37,106 nt of DNA from Waterburya agarophytonicola KI4 (GCF_020640915.1 NZ_JADWDC010000040.1:1-37106), one strand, 5' to 3'; numbered from the stretch's first letter, positions 26,101 to 33,997 are shown. Program-made: numbers and translations. The notes: generated from the sequence alone by a model not told the origin.

Positions 26101-26648
26101 TTTTGCCTAAAGATTTCAGATTTAGGGTGAAAGACTGTTGATAGATTGTTAAATCTGAATAAAACTTGAAAGTAATGGTTGATTGAATTTTTGCTGAAGC
26201 TATCTAAATAGTTACTTGCTTCTAAAATTTGCTCTTGGACAATTGTGATTAAATTATTAAATTTTTCCTGTTCTTCGATTGTCACCCTGACGGGCAACAA
26301 GTCTATTAGTTTTTCTCCCTCGCCCCAATCCAAACAACCAACTACAATATCTTGTTGTTTGGTATAACGGTGAAGCAATACTTGAAAAGCACTAAGTAAA
26401 AGAATCGGAACAGAAACATTTTCCTGTTGAGCAATTTTTGCCAAAGTTTGGGTCAAATCTCGATCGAGAATAAATGAATTCTGCTTGGTAATCTCTTGAA
26501 AATCAACTTGAGCTTCGGGAGTATCGATATTCGGTCTAGCTCGATCTGTAGGAAAATCTAATAAGGGTGCAATATCTTCAAGTTTTTGTTCCCAATAACT
26601 GACCTCAAGTTCATCTTGTTTTGCCCAAATATCTTTGAATAAACTCAT
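23139..26648 (-). CDS. NRPS-like enzyme (partial C)-A-PCP-TE
   Basis: A one-module enzyme of 1169 residues, numbered from the ATG at 26646-26648. An upstream TTG would add 10 residues; the ATG has AGAGCAGG before it. Residues 1-240 match only the second half of a condensation domain (YWEQKLEDIAPLLDFPTDRARP onward), and the half with HHxxxDG is absent. Adenylation spans about 265-800: A3 YTSGSTGKPKG, A5 NIYGQTEGTG, A7 YKTGD and catalytic K794. The position of the usual substrate Asp (A4 FDxS) reads LIVS, with Ile at 494. The PCP has S848 in LGGNS. The C-terminal thioesterase has S979 in GVSFG and H1137 in DGDHLEI. Residues 391-422 are four 8-residue repeats. The product is unknown; no companion biosynthetic genes lie beside it. 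Confidence 0.93.
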   Translation of the reverse strand: MSLFKDIWAKQDELEVSYWEQKLEDIAPLLDFPTDRARPNIDTPEAQVDFQEITKQNSFILDRDLTQTLAKIAQQENVSVPILLLSAFQVLLHRYTKQQDIVVGCLDWGEGEKLIDLLPVRVTIEEQEKFNNLITIVQEQILEASNYLDSFSKNSINHYFQVLFRFNNLSTVFHPKSEIFRQKMSQRELFLDIIEKSQHLIFRLEYNYHLFDADTIQRICDNYQVLLESIVANPQTTIDSLALISAKERQQVLYDLNQTEAESIPQSIHQLFEARVEQNPSAIAIICQGQQLTYGELNQQANQLAHYLRAKGVAPGSLVGLCIERSLFMVVGVLAILKAGGAYVPLDISNPTARIAYILEDADIKILLTQESLLNKLPAKVEQIICGDRDHPSGTLRDYPLSTLHDYPLGTLRDYPLGTLRDRHLIADCSKDNLNLDITISDLAHIVYTSGSTGKPKGVMLTHGNLSHYAQSLQQAFNITPADVYLHRGSIALIVSARQLLMPLAQGATALIVTTKETRNPIEFFELIKRHGVTIVDHVPSFWRNFWGILNQQEDSKRKALLDNQVRLVAAGGEQVTPEIYQCWRETFKSDVQLANIYGQTEGTGVVTVYQIPEQIDQQFKSLPVGSPIPNMRVYLLDEHLQPVPIGVAAEIHISGAGVAQGYLNRPELTAEKFVPNPYLEGARLYKTGDLGRYLNNGTIQFLGRIDRQVNIQGLRIELGEIEAVLSQSELVVEAAVIVRENNLGETLCAYIVPGKQELTVKMLRSYLEQKLPAYMIPNTFLFVDTFPLTTSGKVDRRALAALDIQESSTIIAPRDRLEAEIVQMVQDLLGIKTISVQDNFIELGGNSLLAARLVTEIANKYNQTIPISRVFQAPTPEALASFIRQEEQVSYPKTFVPIKLGNSQPAVYCIHYLGFGLEYYRPLIEHLNADITLYGLSVDFTDDPNSPHPRDIKGLAAYYVRDLQQFQPSGAYYLMGVSFGGVVAYEMAQILLSQGHEVKFLGLLDSRCPDGNSIYQIPSFEERVADHFSNLKTQGMAYVMDKAKRRWTVTRDELRCNLYNISWIRKYLIDDTKREFAQAKYSKLRKEHYEVNKNYVMQPYEGDITLFRATKDTDPKLNWQQFALAKLNVIDLDGDHLEILQEPLVRVLAEKIKMALQQLTKENIEKIN
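25383..25478 (-). repeat. Four tandem 24-bp repeats inside the NRPS adenylation domain
   Basis: Four direct 24-bp units of the type GCGAAGCGTACCCAAAGGGTAATC, each with a few differences, encode four in-frame 8-residue copies (YPLGTLRD-type). Each unit holds an imperfect palindrome, TACCC-AAA-GGGTA, and HIP1-type bases flank the array. It looks like a cyanobacterial small dispersed repeat that has expanded within a gene. The block lies between A2 and A3, in a loop that varies in length in A domains, so the fold is probably tolerant. Confidence 0.9.
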
Positions 26649-26833
26649 AAACCTGCTCTTTGAAACAATATTTTTCAAAATTGATTTTAGTCTAAATAGC
26701 GATCGCTTAAATTGAATTAATCAACATAAAAATAATAGAACATTTTGTTTAAAAGCTTAGTATCTATTATATTAGATGAGGGTATTTGGCTAAAGCGATC
26801 GCCCTAAACCAGCAGATTTGGTTAAATTCAGAA

Positions 26834-28537
26834 TTAAATCCCGTGACTTTTTCCTATTACCCAATGACGACGAAAGAATCGAGACAAAGAAGACTCTTCT
26901 AAAGAAAGATAAATCGGTCTACCATGGGGACAAGTGCGAGGGTTACGAGTAGCCAGCCAAAGATCTAAGAGATTCTGCATCTGGAGTAAATCTAGAACCG
27001 TACCGTTACGAATTGCACTGCGACAGGCGGTAGCTACTTGAGCAGATCGTAAGTCTCCACCCCAACTTAATTCTATTAAAGCAGCAGCACAATCATTTCT
27101 TTGGGCTAAGGCTTTGGGTGCCGTACGCACAGCCCAAATATTATCCCCAAATAGCTCGATATCAATCTCTAAATTTTGTAATTGCTCTACTTGTTTTGGT
27201 CTAAGATATTCTAGAGTTATGGGGGTACTTAAGGCTACTAAATCCCAACAGTCTTGTAGTTGTTCGTATAATATTCGCTCGTGAGCTATATGTTGTTCTA
27301 CTAACCATACTCCAGAGGAGTGTTCGGCAACTATATAAGTTTTACTAACTTGAGCTACCGCTTTTAGTTTTAAGGGATTATTTTGAAAGGTAGGAAGTGG
27401 CTTCTGTGCCAGATCTCCCGCAAGATCGCGATCGATTTGATATTTACCCGAAGATTCTGCCACCTTTAGTATTTTACCGATACGACGATCGCCTACTCCA
27501 TCGGGAAGATGATGATTGTTCAACTTTAAAGCGATCGAGATCGCTTTATCTACTTCTGCTTGCCAATAGGGAAGAGAATGAAGATATATCTCGGTTTTAG
27601 CGGGGTGACGATTCCAATCAATTTGACTGGGACAAGTATGGAGATGCAAAAAACAAATCGGATAGCGATCGCGAGGTAGGGTTTTTGCCATACTATTTAA
27701 AATAGTCTGTTCTAGTTCAGGCGATCGCACTAATCGATTATTGACCGATACTTTAACCCAATCTGCACGATGGCGATGACAGCGATCTGGCAAACCGATA
27801 ATTAATTCAATGGTTGAAGCAACAACATCATCATCTGAAGGGGTGGCAATTTCTCGTTTCACATATTCAAAATCACTGCTGTTAACGTTTCTGAGAAACT
27901 GGGGCAAAATATCTCTAGCGGTTGTGCCAGGACTAATATTAAACCAGGAATTGTTATTTTGCTTAATTTGCCAAGTAGTTTGAGGATGACACAAAGCTAT
28001 CTGATGAATTAATTTTTGAATTGCTTTTAATTGTCGAGGTAAAGATGGTAATCCACGACGACGGACGGGAATTCTAGCAAATAAGTTAGATACGGTGACA
28101 ATTGTCCCAGAAGCAATGGCGATCGCCGATTCTTCAATCGCCTTGCCTTCTTGATAACTAACTTTCCAACCAACAGGTTCTAATCCAGCTTTAGTACGGC
28201 TACAGATAGTCAGATCTGCTACTTGAACGATACTGTGTAAAGCCTCCCCCCGAAAACCCAAGCTAGTAATATGCCACAAATCTTGGCAGGTACGAATCTT
28301 ACTCGTACTATGGGGTTGAATGCAAATTCTCAAATCTTCTAGAGACATTCCCCTTCCATTGTCACTAACCTGAACTTGCCAAGACTCTAGATCTAAAGCG
28401 ATCGCAATTCTGGTTGCACCTGCATCTAAGGCATTTTCGACTAATTCTCTTACTACTGCTGCCAAAGAATCTATCACCTCTCCCGCTGCAATGAGGTCAA
28501 TTACCTCGTCTGGTAGAGTTTGGATTTTTGACGGCAT
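26834..28537 (-). CDS. mutL: DNA mismatch repair protein MutL
   Basis: MutL couples MutS mismatch recognition to strand removal. The GHKL ATPase has VENALDAGA at 34-42, DNGRGM at 59-64 and LGFRGEAL at 93-100, with a PMS-type C-terminal dimerisation domain. The endonuclease motif that normally reads DQHAxxExxxxE is VEQHIAHERILYE at 413-425, with Glu for Asp and Ile for Ala. The C-terminal CPHGRP motif is intact. I use the ATG at 28535-28537 (MPSKIQTLPDEVIDLIAAGEV), which matches family starts; an ATG 14 codons upstream (28577-28579) is possible. It lies downstream of gltX on the same strand, separated by about 250 bases. Confidence 0.95.
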   Translation of the reverse strand: MPSKIQTLPDEVIDLIAAGEVIDSLAAVVRELVENALDAGATRIAIALDLESWQVQVSDNGRGMSLEDLRICIQPHSTSKIRTCQDLWHITSLGFRGEALHSIVQVADLTICSRTKAGLEPVGWKVSYQEGKAIEESAIAIASGTIVTVSNLFARIPVRRRGLPSLPRQLKAIQKLIHQIALCHPQTTWQIKQNNNSWFNISPGTTARDILPQFLRNVNSSDFEYVKREIATPSDDDVVASTIELIIGLPDRCHRHRADWVKVSVNNRLVRSPELEQTILNSMAKTLPRDRYPICFLHLHTCPSQIDWNRHPAKTEIYLHSLPYWQAEVDKAISIALKLNNHHLPDGVGDRRIGKILKVAESSGKYQIDRDLAGDLAQKPLPTFQNNPLKLKAVAQVSKTYIVAEHSSGVWLVEQHIAHERILYEQLQDCWDLVALSTPITLEYLRPKQVEQLQNLEIDIELFGDNIWAVRTAPKALAQRNDCAAALIELSWGGDLRSAQVATACRSAIRNGTVLDLLQMQNLLDLWLATRNPRTCPHGRPIYLSLEESSLSRFFRRHWVIGKSHGI

Positions 28538-28705
28538 ACGGAGACTTGTTGGGCTGAATGGTATTAGAATTCCCTTCATTTTATAGTTTATGCCTTACAA
28601 CACTCGGTTTACTTAACTCTTTGATAAGAGACGTAAAAATCAACAGCCCATATATTATATCAGTAAAATAGTTTATTTGTACTATTATTGGGATGAGTTT
28701 TACTG

Positions 28706-28731
28706 CTCTTCTGCCTGGAATGACAGAAGAG
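28706..28731. repeat. Inverted repeat between gltX and mutL
   Basis: CTCTTCTG and CAGAAGAG are perfect 8-base arms around CCTGGAATGA. It falls about 57 bases past the gltX stop. No U-tract follows on either strand, so it may be an inefficient terminator or a regulatory palindrome upstream of mutL. Confidence 0.4.
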
Positions 28732-28787
28732 AGTTACTTGGACCGTTGACAGGATGAGCCACGCTTTTCCCAAGTCTCCAAGTCCTA

Positions 28788-30239
28788 CTAACCAGATATT
28801 TTGTTTAAAGTTTGTTGCAAGCGAGTTGTATCCGAACCTAGTTTATTCAAGAGTAACCAAGTTTGAATCAGATCGGGACCGTGTAATTCTCCTGTCAGAC
28901 TAGCGCGGAGCGATCGCATTACCAAGCCTTTTTTAACTTTTTGGCTTTTAGTAACTTGCTTAATTAATGCCTTGGCATCTTCTTCCGTCATACTTGCAGC
29001 ATTGTTAACCCCTTCAATAATTTCAGCTATTACCGCAGTAACGCCTTCTTGTTTGAGTAAGTCCATTGCTTCTTCTTTATAGTCAAAACTATCGTCGAAA
29101 AAGATGCTAGTTTCTTGAATTACATCGGTTAAACGATTTAAAGTAGGTGCGGTTAAAGCAGTTAGTTGTTCTAACCAACTACGATCCATTTTATCTACTT
29201 CATAACCAGCTTCTTGCCAATAAGGAATTAGAAGATCGGTAAGTTTATCTGCGGGCATTTGATGCAGATATTGGCTGTTGATCCAATCCAATTTATCCCA
29301 GTCAAATTTTGCACCAGCTTTATTAACTCGCTCTAAATCGAATTCCTTTGCTGCTTCATCGAGGGTAAAAATCTCTTTAGTAGAGTCAGGGAAAGTCCAA
29401 CCCAATAAAGTCATGTAGTTAACTAATGCTTCGGGAAGAAATCCCATTTTACGGAAGTCATCAATAGAAGTTACCCCATCTCTTTTAGACAATTTTTTGC
29501 CATCTGTGTTGAGAATTAGAGGGCTGTGGGCAAAAGTAGGGATTTTTGCGTCTAATGCTTCGTAAAGCAAGATTTGCTTGGCTGTGTTGGCAATATGGTC
29601 TTCTCCGCGAATAACATGGGAGATATTCATGTCTATATCATCCACAACCACCGCCAGGTTGTATAAAGCCTGTCCGTAGGGTTCGTCACCTTCTGCTGCA
29701 CGGGCAATTACCATGTCTCCACCAAGATCTTCACCTTGCCAGCTAACCGTATCTCGAATAGAATCTTGCCAAGAAATAGTGCGATCGCGATCTATTTTAA
29801 AACGAATTACAGGCTTTCTTCCTTCCGCTTCAAATGCTTGCCTTGCTTGATCGGATAAATTACGGTGGCGATTATCATATCCTGGTGCTTTGCCTTGAGC
29901 CTTTTGAGTTTCGCGCAACTCGTCCAATTCTTCGGGAGTACAATAACAAGGATAAGCCAAACCTTTGTCAATCAGAGTTTGCACTGCTGCTTGATACTTA
30001 TCTAAACGCTGAGTTTGAAAAAATGGCCCTTCATCCCAAGTTAAGCCCAACCATTCTAATCCTGATTTAATATTATCAGTATATTCAGGACGCGATCGCG
30101 CTTCGTCTGTATCTTCTATTCTTAAAACAAAAGTTCCTTCATTGCCACGAGCATATAGCCAGTTAAATACTGCCGTGCGTGCCGTACCAATATGTAAATT
30201 TCCAGTTGGTGAAGGAGCAATTCTTACTCTAACGCTCAC
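28788..30239 (-). CDS. gltX: Glutamyl-tRNA synthetase
   Basis: A class I aminoacyl-tRNA synthetase that charges tRNA-Glu, needed both for translation and for tetrapyrrole synthesis through glutamyl-tRNA. The HIGH-type motif is [11 protein letters not shown] at 9-19 and the KMSKS-type motif is KLSKR at 249-253. [14 protein letters not shown] (37-50) and [15 protein letters not shown] (208-222) are family segments. The length of 483 is normal and the ATG at 30237-30239 is the natural start. In cyanobacteria this enzyme is usually nondiscriminating, also charging tRNA-Gln; this is established for the group, not shown here. Confidence 0.98.
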   Translation of the reverse strand: MSVRVRIAPSPTGNLHIGTARTAVFNWLYARGNEGTFVLRIEDTDEARSRPEYTDNIKSGLEWLGLTWDEGPFFQTQRLDKYQAAVQTLIDKGLAYPCYCTPEELDELRETQKAQGKAPGYDNRHRNLSDQARQAFEAEGRKPVIRFKIDRDRTISWQDSIRDTVSWQGEDLGGDMVIARAAEGDEPYGQALYNLAVVVDDIDMNISHVIRGEDHIANTAKQILLYEALDAKIPTFAHSPLILNTDGKKLSKRDGVTSIDDFRKMGFLPEALVNYMTLLGWTFPDSTKEIFTLDEAAKEFDLERVNKAGAKFDWDKLDWINSQYLHQMPADKLTDLLIPYWQEAGYEVDKMDRSWLEQLTALTAPTLNRLTDVIQETSIFFDDSFDYKEEAMDLLKQEGVTAVIAEIIEGVNNAASMTEEDAKALIKQVTKSQKVKKGLVMRSLRASLTGELHGPDLIQTWLLLNKLGSDTTRLQQTLNKISG

Positions 30240-30331
30240 AAAATACCTCTTATCTAAAATTAATTATTTTTTTCGTGCAGTTTATTATTGTAGTGAAATT
30301 AGATCGCCAAAAACAGATTGAAAATACAAAC

Positions 30332-30363
30332 TTGACTCTCTACCTGACTGTAGAGTTTAAACT
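30332..30363 (+). promoter_or_regulatory. MerR-type promoter and operator of the merR gene
   Basis: A TTGACT -35 (30332-30337) and a TAAACT -10 (30358-30363) are separated by 20 bp, the long spacing typical of MerR-activated promoters. ACTCT and AGAGT arms (30335-30339 and 30352-30356) form a dyad centred at 30345.5 in the spacer. The same layout occurs upstream of the DUF411 gene. The promoter lies inside the upstream extension of the frame, which fixes the merR start at 30395. Confidence 0.75.
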
Positions 30364-30394
30364 AAAAAGATATGCCATAATTAGTCAAATCATC

Positions 30395-30847
30395 ATGGGT
30401 AAACCAACTCATCTGAGAATTGGAGAACTAGCAAAACAAACGGGGTTAGCAGTAGGAACATTACGCTATTACAGCGATTTAGGACTGCTACAACCTGCAC
30501 AAAGAGGAGACAATGGCTATCGCTACTACAGTCAGGATGCCAGTCAGCAAGTAGATTTTATTAAGAAAGCTCAAACTTTGGGATTTACTCTGGAGGAAAT
30601 TAAGCAAATTCTTGATGTACGCGATCGCGGTGAAAAACCTTGTAGCTTAGTGCAAAGCCTACTAGACAGCAAAATCGAGCAGCTTCAAATCCAAATTAGG
30701 CGCATGACTTTATTTAAGGCGGAATTAGAAGAATATCGTTTTGCTTGGATAAAGAATCCTAATCCCGAATCAAATTCTCAAGAAGTTTGTCCTCTAATTT
30801 CTAGCGTGTCTTTAAATTCTGCACCACCAGAATACCAATATTTTTGA
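30395..30847 (+). CDS. MerR family metal-responsive regulator
   Basis: A 150-residue MerR protein, numbered from the ATG at 30395. The winged HTH is LRIGELAKQTGLAVGTLRYYSDLGLLQP, followed by GYRYYSQDA and a long dimerisation helix. C83 (KPCSLV) and C132 (EVCPLI) lie where heavy-metal MerR proteins bind their ion. The Cys at 83 replaces the Ser typical of copper-specific CueR and resembles mercury/zinc-type sensors. The frame is open 120 bases upstream, but that stretch carries the gene's own operator, so the short start is correct. The regulator faces the multicopper oxidase operon from the other side and its second operator controls that operon. The metal sensed is uncertain: the target genes suggest copper, C83 suggests a divalent ion. 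Confidence 0.9.
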   Translation: MGKPTHLRIGELAKQTGLAVGTLRYYSDLGLLQPAQRGDNGYRYYSQDASQQVDFIKKAQTLGFTLEEIKQILDVRDRGEKPCSLVQSLLDSKIEQLQIQIRRMTLFKAELEEYRFAWIKNPNPESNSQEVCPLISSVSLNSAPPEYQYF

Positions 30848-30869
30848 CAAAACTTTTGCCATTTTAAAA

Positions 30870-32327
30870 TTAAGCAGAAATCATCAAATTACCCATCATG
30901 CCTAGATCTTCATGATCCAAAACATGACAGTGATAGACAGTCTTTCCTGCAAAATCGCGGAAAGGCATACGGATGCGAACCCTTTCCCCTCTCTTGACTA
31001 GCACTGTATCTCGCCAAGCTAATAGTAATTCTGGTATTCCGTTGCGACTGATAACTTGAAAAGCATTGCCGTGTATGTGAAAGGGGTGATCCATCACTCC
31101 TATATTGATTAGCTCCCAATCTTCAATAGTGTTAAGTTGAACTTGAGTATGAAGGCGATCGCGATCGTAAGGTTCGCCATTAATTAGAAAAGCCATACCC
31201 ACCGCAGGATTCATACCATGATTTAGTTCAAATCGTCTTACTGTCTGGGGTTCTGGTAATGGTTCGATGGGTGCAAGTTTAGTAGGTAGAGTCAGAGATT
31301 CAACAGTAGATTTGTAGTTAATCTTTGCTAAAACTATAGGTGTATCGCTGTTGTTTCTTCTGCCCATCATGCCACCGCCCATCATACCTATGCTACCGCG
31401 ATCGTAGGGTAAATTGAGTAAACGATATTGTCCTGATTCTTGACTTGCTTTAACTAAAACATCTGTTCGTTGTCCTGGTGTTAATAGTAGTTCATTAACT
31501 TCTATTGGTTCGCTGAAACTATTACCATCGGTAGCAATTTGATAGAAAGCACTATCTTCTAAAGCCAATCTATAAAAACGGGAAGGAGAAGCATTGAGAA
31601 TACGCAGACGTAATAACCCGCCTTTTAGTAAATTAATGCTAGGGTTTGCTTGTCCATTTACCGCGATGATATCTCCTTCTCTGCCCATCATCAGGGACAT
31701 ATGGGCTGAATCCGCACGTTTTCCTCGATTATCAAGAGAAAAGTCTTGCAATACCAAGAATTCTTCCTGGGCTGCTTTAAGTTCGGGAATTTCGTCTAAT
31801 TCACCCCGCACAATAAACATCCCCGCCAAGCCACCAAATAATTGTTCTGCTACCAAACCATGTAGATGGGGATGATACCAGAATGTTCCTGATGGATGAT
31901 TGGAGGCTATTTGAAATTCGTAGGTGAGTTGTTTTCCTGGTTCAATTTTGAGAAAAACGTTATCCGCATTACCTACTAGGGGAATGTGTAACCCGTGATA
32001 GTGAATATTGGTGGGTTGTTCGAGATTATTGGTAAAGTGAATGCGAACTGTGTCCCCTGGTTTGGCTTCTAAGCGAGGGGCAGGAATTTGCCCGTTGTAG
32101 GTTAAAAGGGATGCTTGTTGTCCTCCTAAATTTACAAGACTTTCCCTGGCTTCTAAATCTAATTCTAATAGTCCATTGCTGCTTTGATAAACGGGAGTAA
32201 GATTAGCAGAGGATAGTGGTTTGGGCTGACTTGATTTTTTTTCTTGATATAACCAATTGCCTACCAAAGCTGTTCCCATACTAGCAGTGCCTAATGCAAT
32301 AAACTGGCGACGATTTAGTTTAACCAT
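30870..32327 (-). CDS. Tat-exported multicopper oxidase
   Basis: A CueO/laccase-type multicopper oxidase of 485 residues that oxidises Cu(I) or phenolics with O2. The Tat signal RRQF is at residues 6-9, followed by a hydrophobic stretch. Copper motifs are HYHGLH (109-114), WYHPHLHG (150-157), HPFHIHG (414-420) and YHCHVLDHEDLGMM (465-478) with C467 as the type 1 ligand. A short Met-rich loop (GMMGGGMMGRR, about 314-324) resembles the Cu(I) site of CueO. The ATG at 32325-32327 lies 5 bases after the DUF411 stop, so the two form an operon. It faces the periplasm. Confidence 0.93.
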   Translation of the reverse strand: MVKLNRRQFIALGTASMGTALVGNWLYQEKKSSQPKPLSSANLTPVYQSSNGLLELDLEARESLVNLGGQQASLLTYNGQIPAPRLEAKPGDTVRIHFTNNLEQPTNIHYHGLHIPLVGNADNVFLKIEPGKQLTYEFQIASNHPSGTFWYHPHLHGLVAEQLFGGLAGMFIVRGELDEIPELKAAQEEFLVLQDFSLDNRGKRADSAHMSLMMGREGDIIAVNGQANPSINLLKGGLLRLRILNASPSRFYRLALEDSAFYQIATDGNSFSEPIEVNELLLTPGQRTDVLVKASQESGQYRLLNLPYDRGSIGMMGGGMMGRRNNSDTPIVLAKINYKSTVESLTLPTKLAPIEPLPEPQTVRRFELNHGMNPAVGMAFLINGEPYDRDRLHTQVQLNTIEDWELINIGVMDHPFHIHGNAFQVISRNGIPELLLAWRDTVLVKRGERVRIRMPFRDFAGKTVYHCHVLDHEDLGMMGNLMISA

Positions 32328-32332
32328 GATGA

Positions 32333-32911
32333 TTAGTATGATTGATATTCTTTGTATACTTCTACTTCTCCCTTGTCGTTAAACGCCAGGATTTGAAATG
32401 GTTGTTTAATATCTTTGGCTTCCATTCCTGGCGTACCGATGGGCATTCCTGGGACGGCTAAACCAACCATGTCGGGTTTTTCAGCGAGGAAACGTTTGAT
32501 ATCATCAACGGGAATATGTCCTTCCATGACATAGCCATCAATAATAGTAGTGTGACAAGATGCTAGTTCTGGGGGAATATTATGCTTTTGCTTCAACGCT
32601 TCCATCTCGTCGGTTTTAATGTCTTCGATTTTGAAGCCATGCTTTTGGGCGTGTTCTACCCAAACACTACAACAACCACAGTTAGGACTGCGATACACAG
32701 TCATTTCTGTTGTTCCTGAGTAATTTGGTTCGGTTTCTTTGTCCCAAATACTGACTAAAGTGGCTGGACTAGAATTGTCCTTGGCAAGGATAGAATTACT
32801 GCTGTTGACTATATTGTTCCCTCTGGAAGCGGAAGTGAGATAAATAGTTCCGATCGCCGTGGCAGCGATCGCAATTGAAGCAATAGTTGTTTTTGAAAGG
32901 AGTTTTGGCAT
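32333..32911 (-). CDS. DUF411 metal-binding protein
   Basis: A 192-residue protein with an N-terminal hydrophobic segment (about 8-26), probably a membrane anchor or signal peptide. The DUF411 domain (about 70-190) carries NCGCC at 77-81, SCH at 118-120 and the VPGMPIGTPGME turn. DUF411 proteins are linked to copper resistance and are often next to a multicopper oxidase, as here (gap of 5 bases). The ATG at 32909-32911 is about 38 bases downstream of the MerR-type -10, which supports it as the first gene of the regulated operon. It probably acts as a periplasmic copper carrier or sequestering protein. Confidence 0.9.
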   Translation of the reverse strand: MPKLLSKTTIASIAIAATAIGTIYLTSASRGNNIVNSSNSILAKDNSSPATLVSIWDKETEPNYSGTTEMTVYRSPNCGCCSVWVEHAQKHGFKIEDIKTDEMEALKQKHNIPPELASCHTTIIDGYVMEGHIPVDDIKRFLAEKPDMVGLAVPGMPIGTPGMEAKDIKQPFQILAFNDKGEVEVYKEYQSY

Positions 32912-32948
32912 TGTTCGTTAAATTTAGCGATGATATTTTTAGATTTCC

Positions 32949-32980
32949 ATCTTAGACTCTCTAGCCGACTGGAGAGTCAA
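32949..32980 (-). promoter_or_regulatory. MerR-type promoter and operator of the DUF411 operon
   Basis: On the minus strand TTGACT (-35, 32975-32980) and TAAGAT (-10, 32949-32954) have a 20-bp spacer. GACTCTC and GAGAGTC, perfect 7-base arms at 32955-32961 and 32972-32978, form the dyad with centre at 32966.5. Offset, spacing and half-site agree with the operator of merR. It lies in the 96 bases shared with the divergent 2OG oxygenase gene. Confidence 0.8.
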
Positions 32981-33007
32981 GCCAATTAATGTTACTAAGT
33001 ACCTAAA

Positions 33008-33979
33008 ATGAAAGATATTCTATATAACGAAATACCTTCTGTCGACTTAAGTGACTTTGTTTCTCACAATCCCAAACGCAAACATAACTTTGTCCAAAAT
33101 ATCGGGCAAGCTTATCAAAATATAGGTTTTGTAGCAGTGAAAAATCATGGTTTATCTGACGATCTAACTGCTAATTTATACAGTGCGGTGAAGCAGTTTT
33201 TTGCTCTGCCAGAAGCCACCAAATTAAACTATGAAATAAACAATTTGGGAGGACAACGAGGCTATACGGCAAGGGGGAAAGAACACGCCAAAGGTAGAAG
33301 TGTGGGCGATCTTAAAGAATTTTATCATGTAGGACAAGAATTATCTCCAACAGAGCGATCGCTTTTGGAGTATCCTGGCAATATTTTTCCCCAGGAAGTA
33401 CCAGAATTTGCCACCGCTACCGTAGAAGCTTTTCGCACTTTAGAAGCAACGGGAATGCAAATTTTAAGAGCGATCGCTTTATATTTGGGGTTGGATGAAT
33501 TTTTTTTTGACAACAAAGTAAATAAGGGTAATAGTATTCTGCGGGCTATTCATTATTTTCCTTTGGATAATCCTCAAGATATTCCTGATGGTGCGGTGCG
33601 GGCTGCTGCACACGGAGATATTAACTTGATTACTTTACTGATGGGTGCAAGTGCTGAAGGGTTGCAAATTTTGCGTCAAGATGGTGCGTGGATACCCGTA
33701 ACCGCCCTGCAAGATAAAATTGTCGTTAATGTCGGGGATATGCTGGAGAGGTTGACTAATAAAAAATTAAAATCTACCGTTCATCGAGTGATTAACCCAT
33801 CAAAGGAATTATTGGGTACTCCCCGTTATTCTATTCCTTTTTTTATGCACCCTATTTCGGAGATGGATTTAACTTGTTTGCCTTCTTGTATAGATGAGGA
33901 GAATCCCAAACAGTTTGAAGATATTACCGCAGGAGAATTTTTAAGTCTGCGGTTACGAGAAATTGGTTTAATTAAATAA
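33008..33979 (+). CDS. 2-oxoglutarate/Fe(II) oxygenase, isopenicillin N synthase-like
   Basis: A 323-residue member of the IPNS/flavonoid-type Fe(II) oxygenases. The Fe ligands are H202 and D204 (HGDINLITLL) and H259 (STVHRVIN). R273 in RYSIPFF binds the 2-oxoglutarate carboxylate. The N-terminal DUF4-like (DIOX_N) half has IGFVAVKNHGL and the mid part QRGYTARGKEHAKGRSVGDLKEFYHVG. The substrate is unknown; in cyanobacteria such proteins are often annotated only as IPNS family. Its start is ATG 33008, next to the MerR operator but on the opposite strand and without its own MerR-like -10, so I doubt it is metal-controlled. The ArsC-like gene follows after 18 bases. Confidence 0.9.
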   Translation: MKDILYNEIPSVDLSDFVSHNPKRKHNFVQNIGQAYQNIGFVAVKNHGLSDDLTANLYSAVKQFFALPEATKLNYEINNLGGQRGYTARGKEHAKGRSVGDLKEFYHVGQELSPTERSLLEYPGNIFPQEVPEFATATVEAFRTLEATGMQILRAIALYLGLDEFFFDNKVNKGNSILRAIHYFPLDNPQDIPDGAVRAAAHGDINLITLLMGASAEGLQILRQDGAWIPVTALQDKIVVNVGDMLERLTNKKLKSTVHRVINPSKELLGTPRYSIPFFMHPISEMDLTCLPSCIDEENPKQFEDITAGEFLSLRLREIGLIK

Positions 33980-33997
33980 ACAACAAATAAGAAAAAG

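Noticed and set aside
28706-28731. Strong terminator of gltX
   Set aside because: The stem is good, but no U-tract follows on the minus strand; kept only as an inverted repeat.
30275-30394. N-terminal extension of the MerR regulator
   Set aside because: This stretch holds the gene's own promoter and operator, and family members start at the equivalent of the ATG at 30395.
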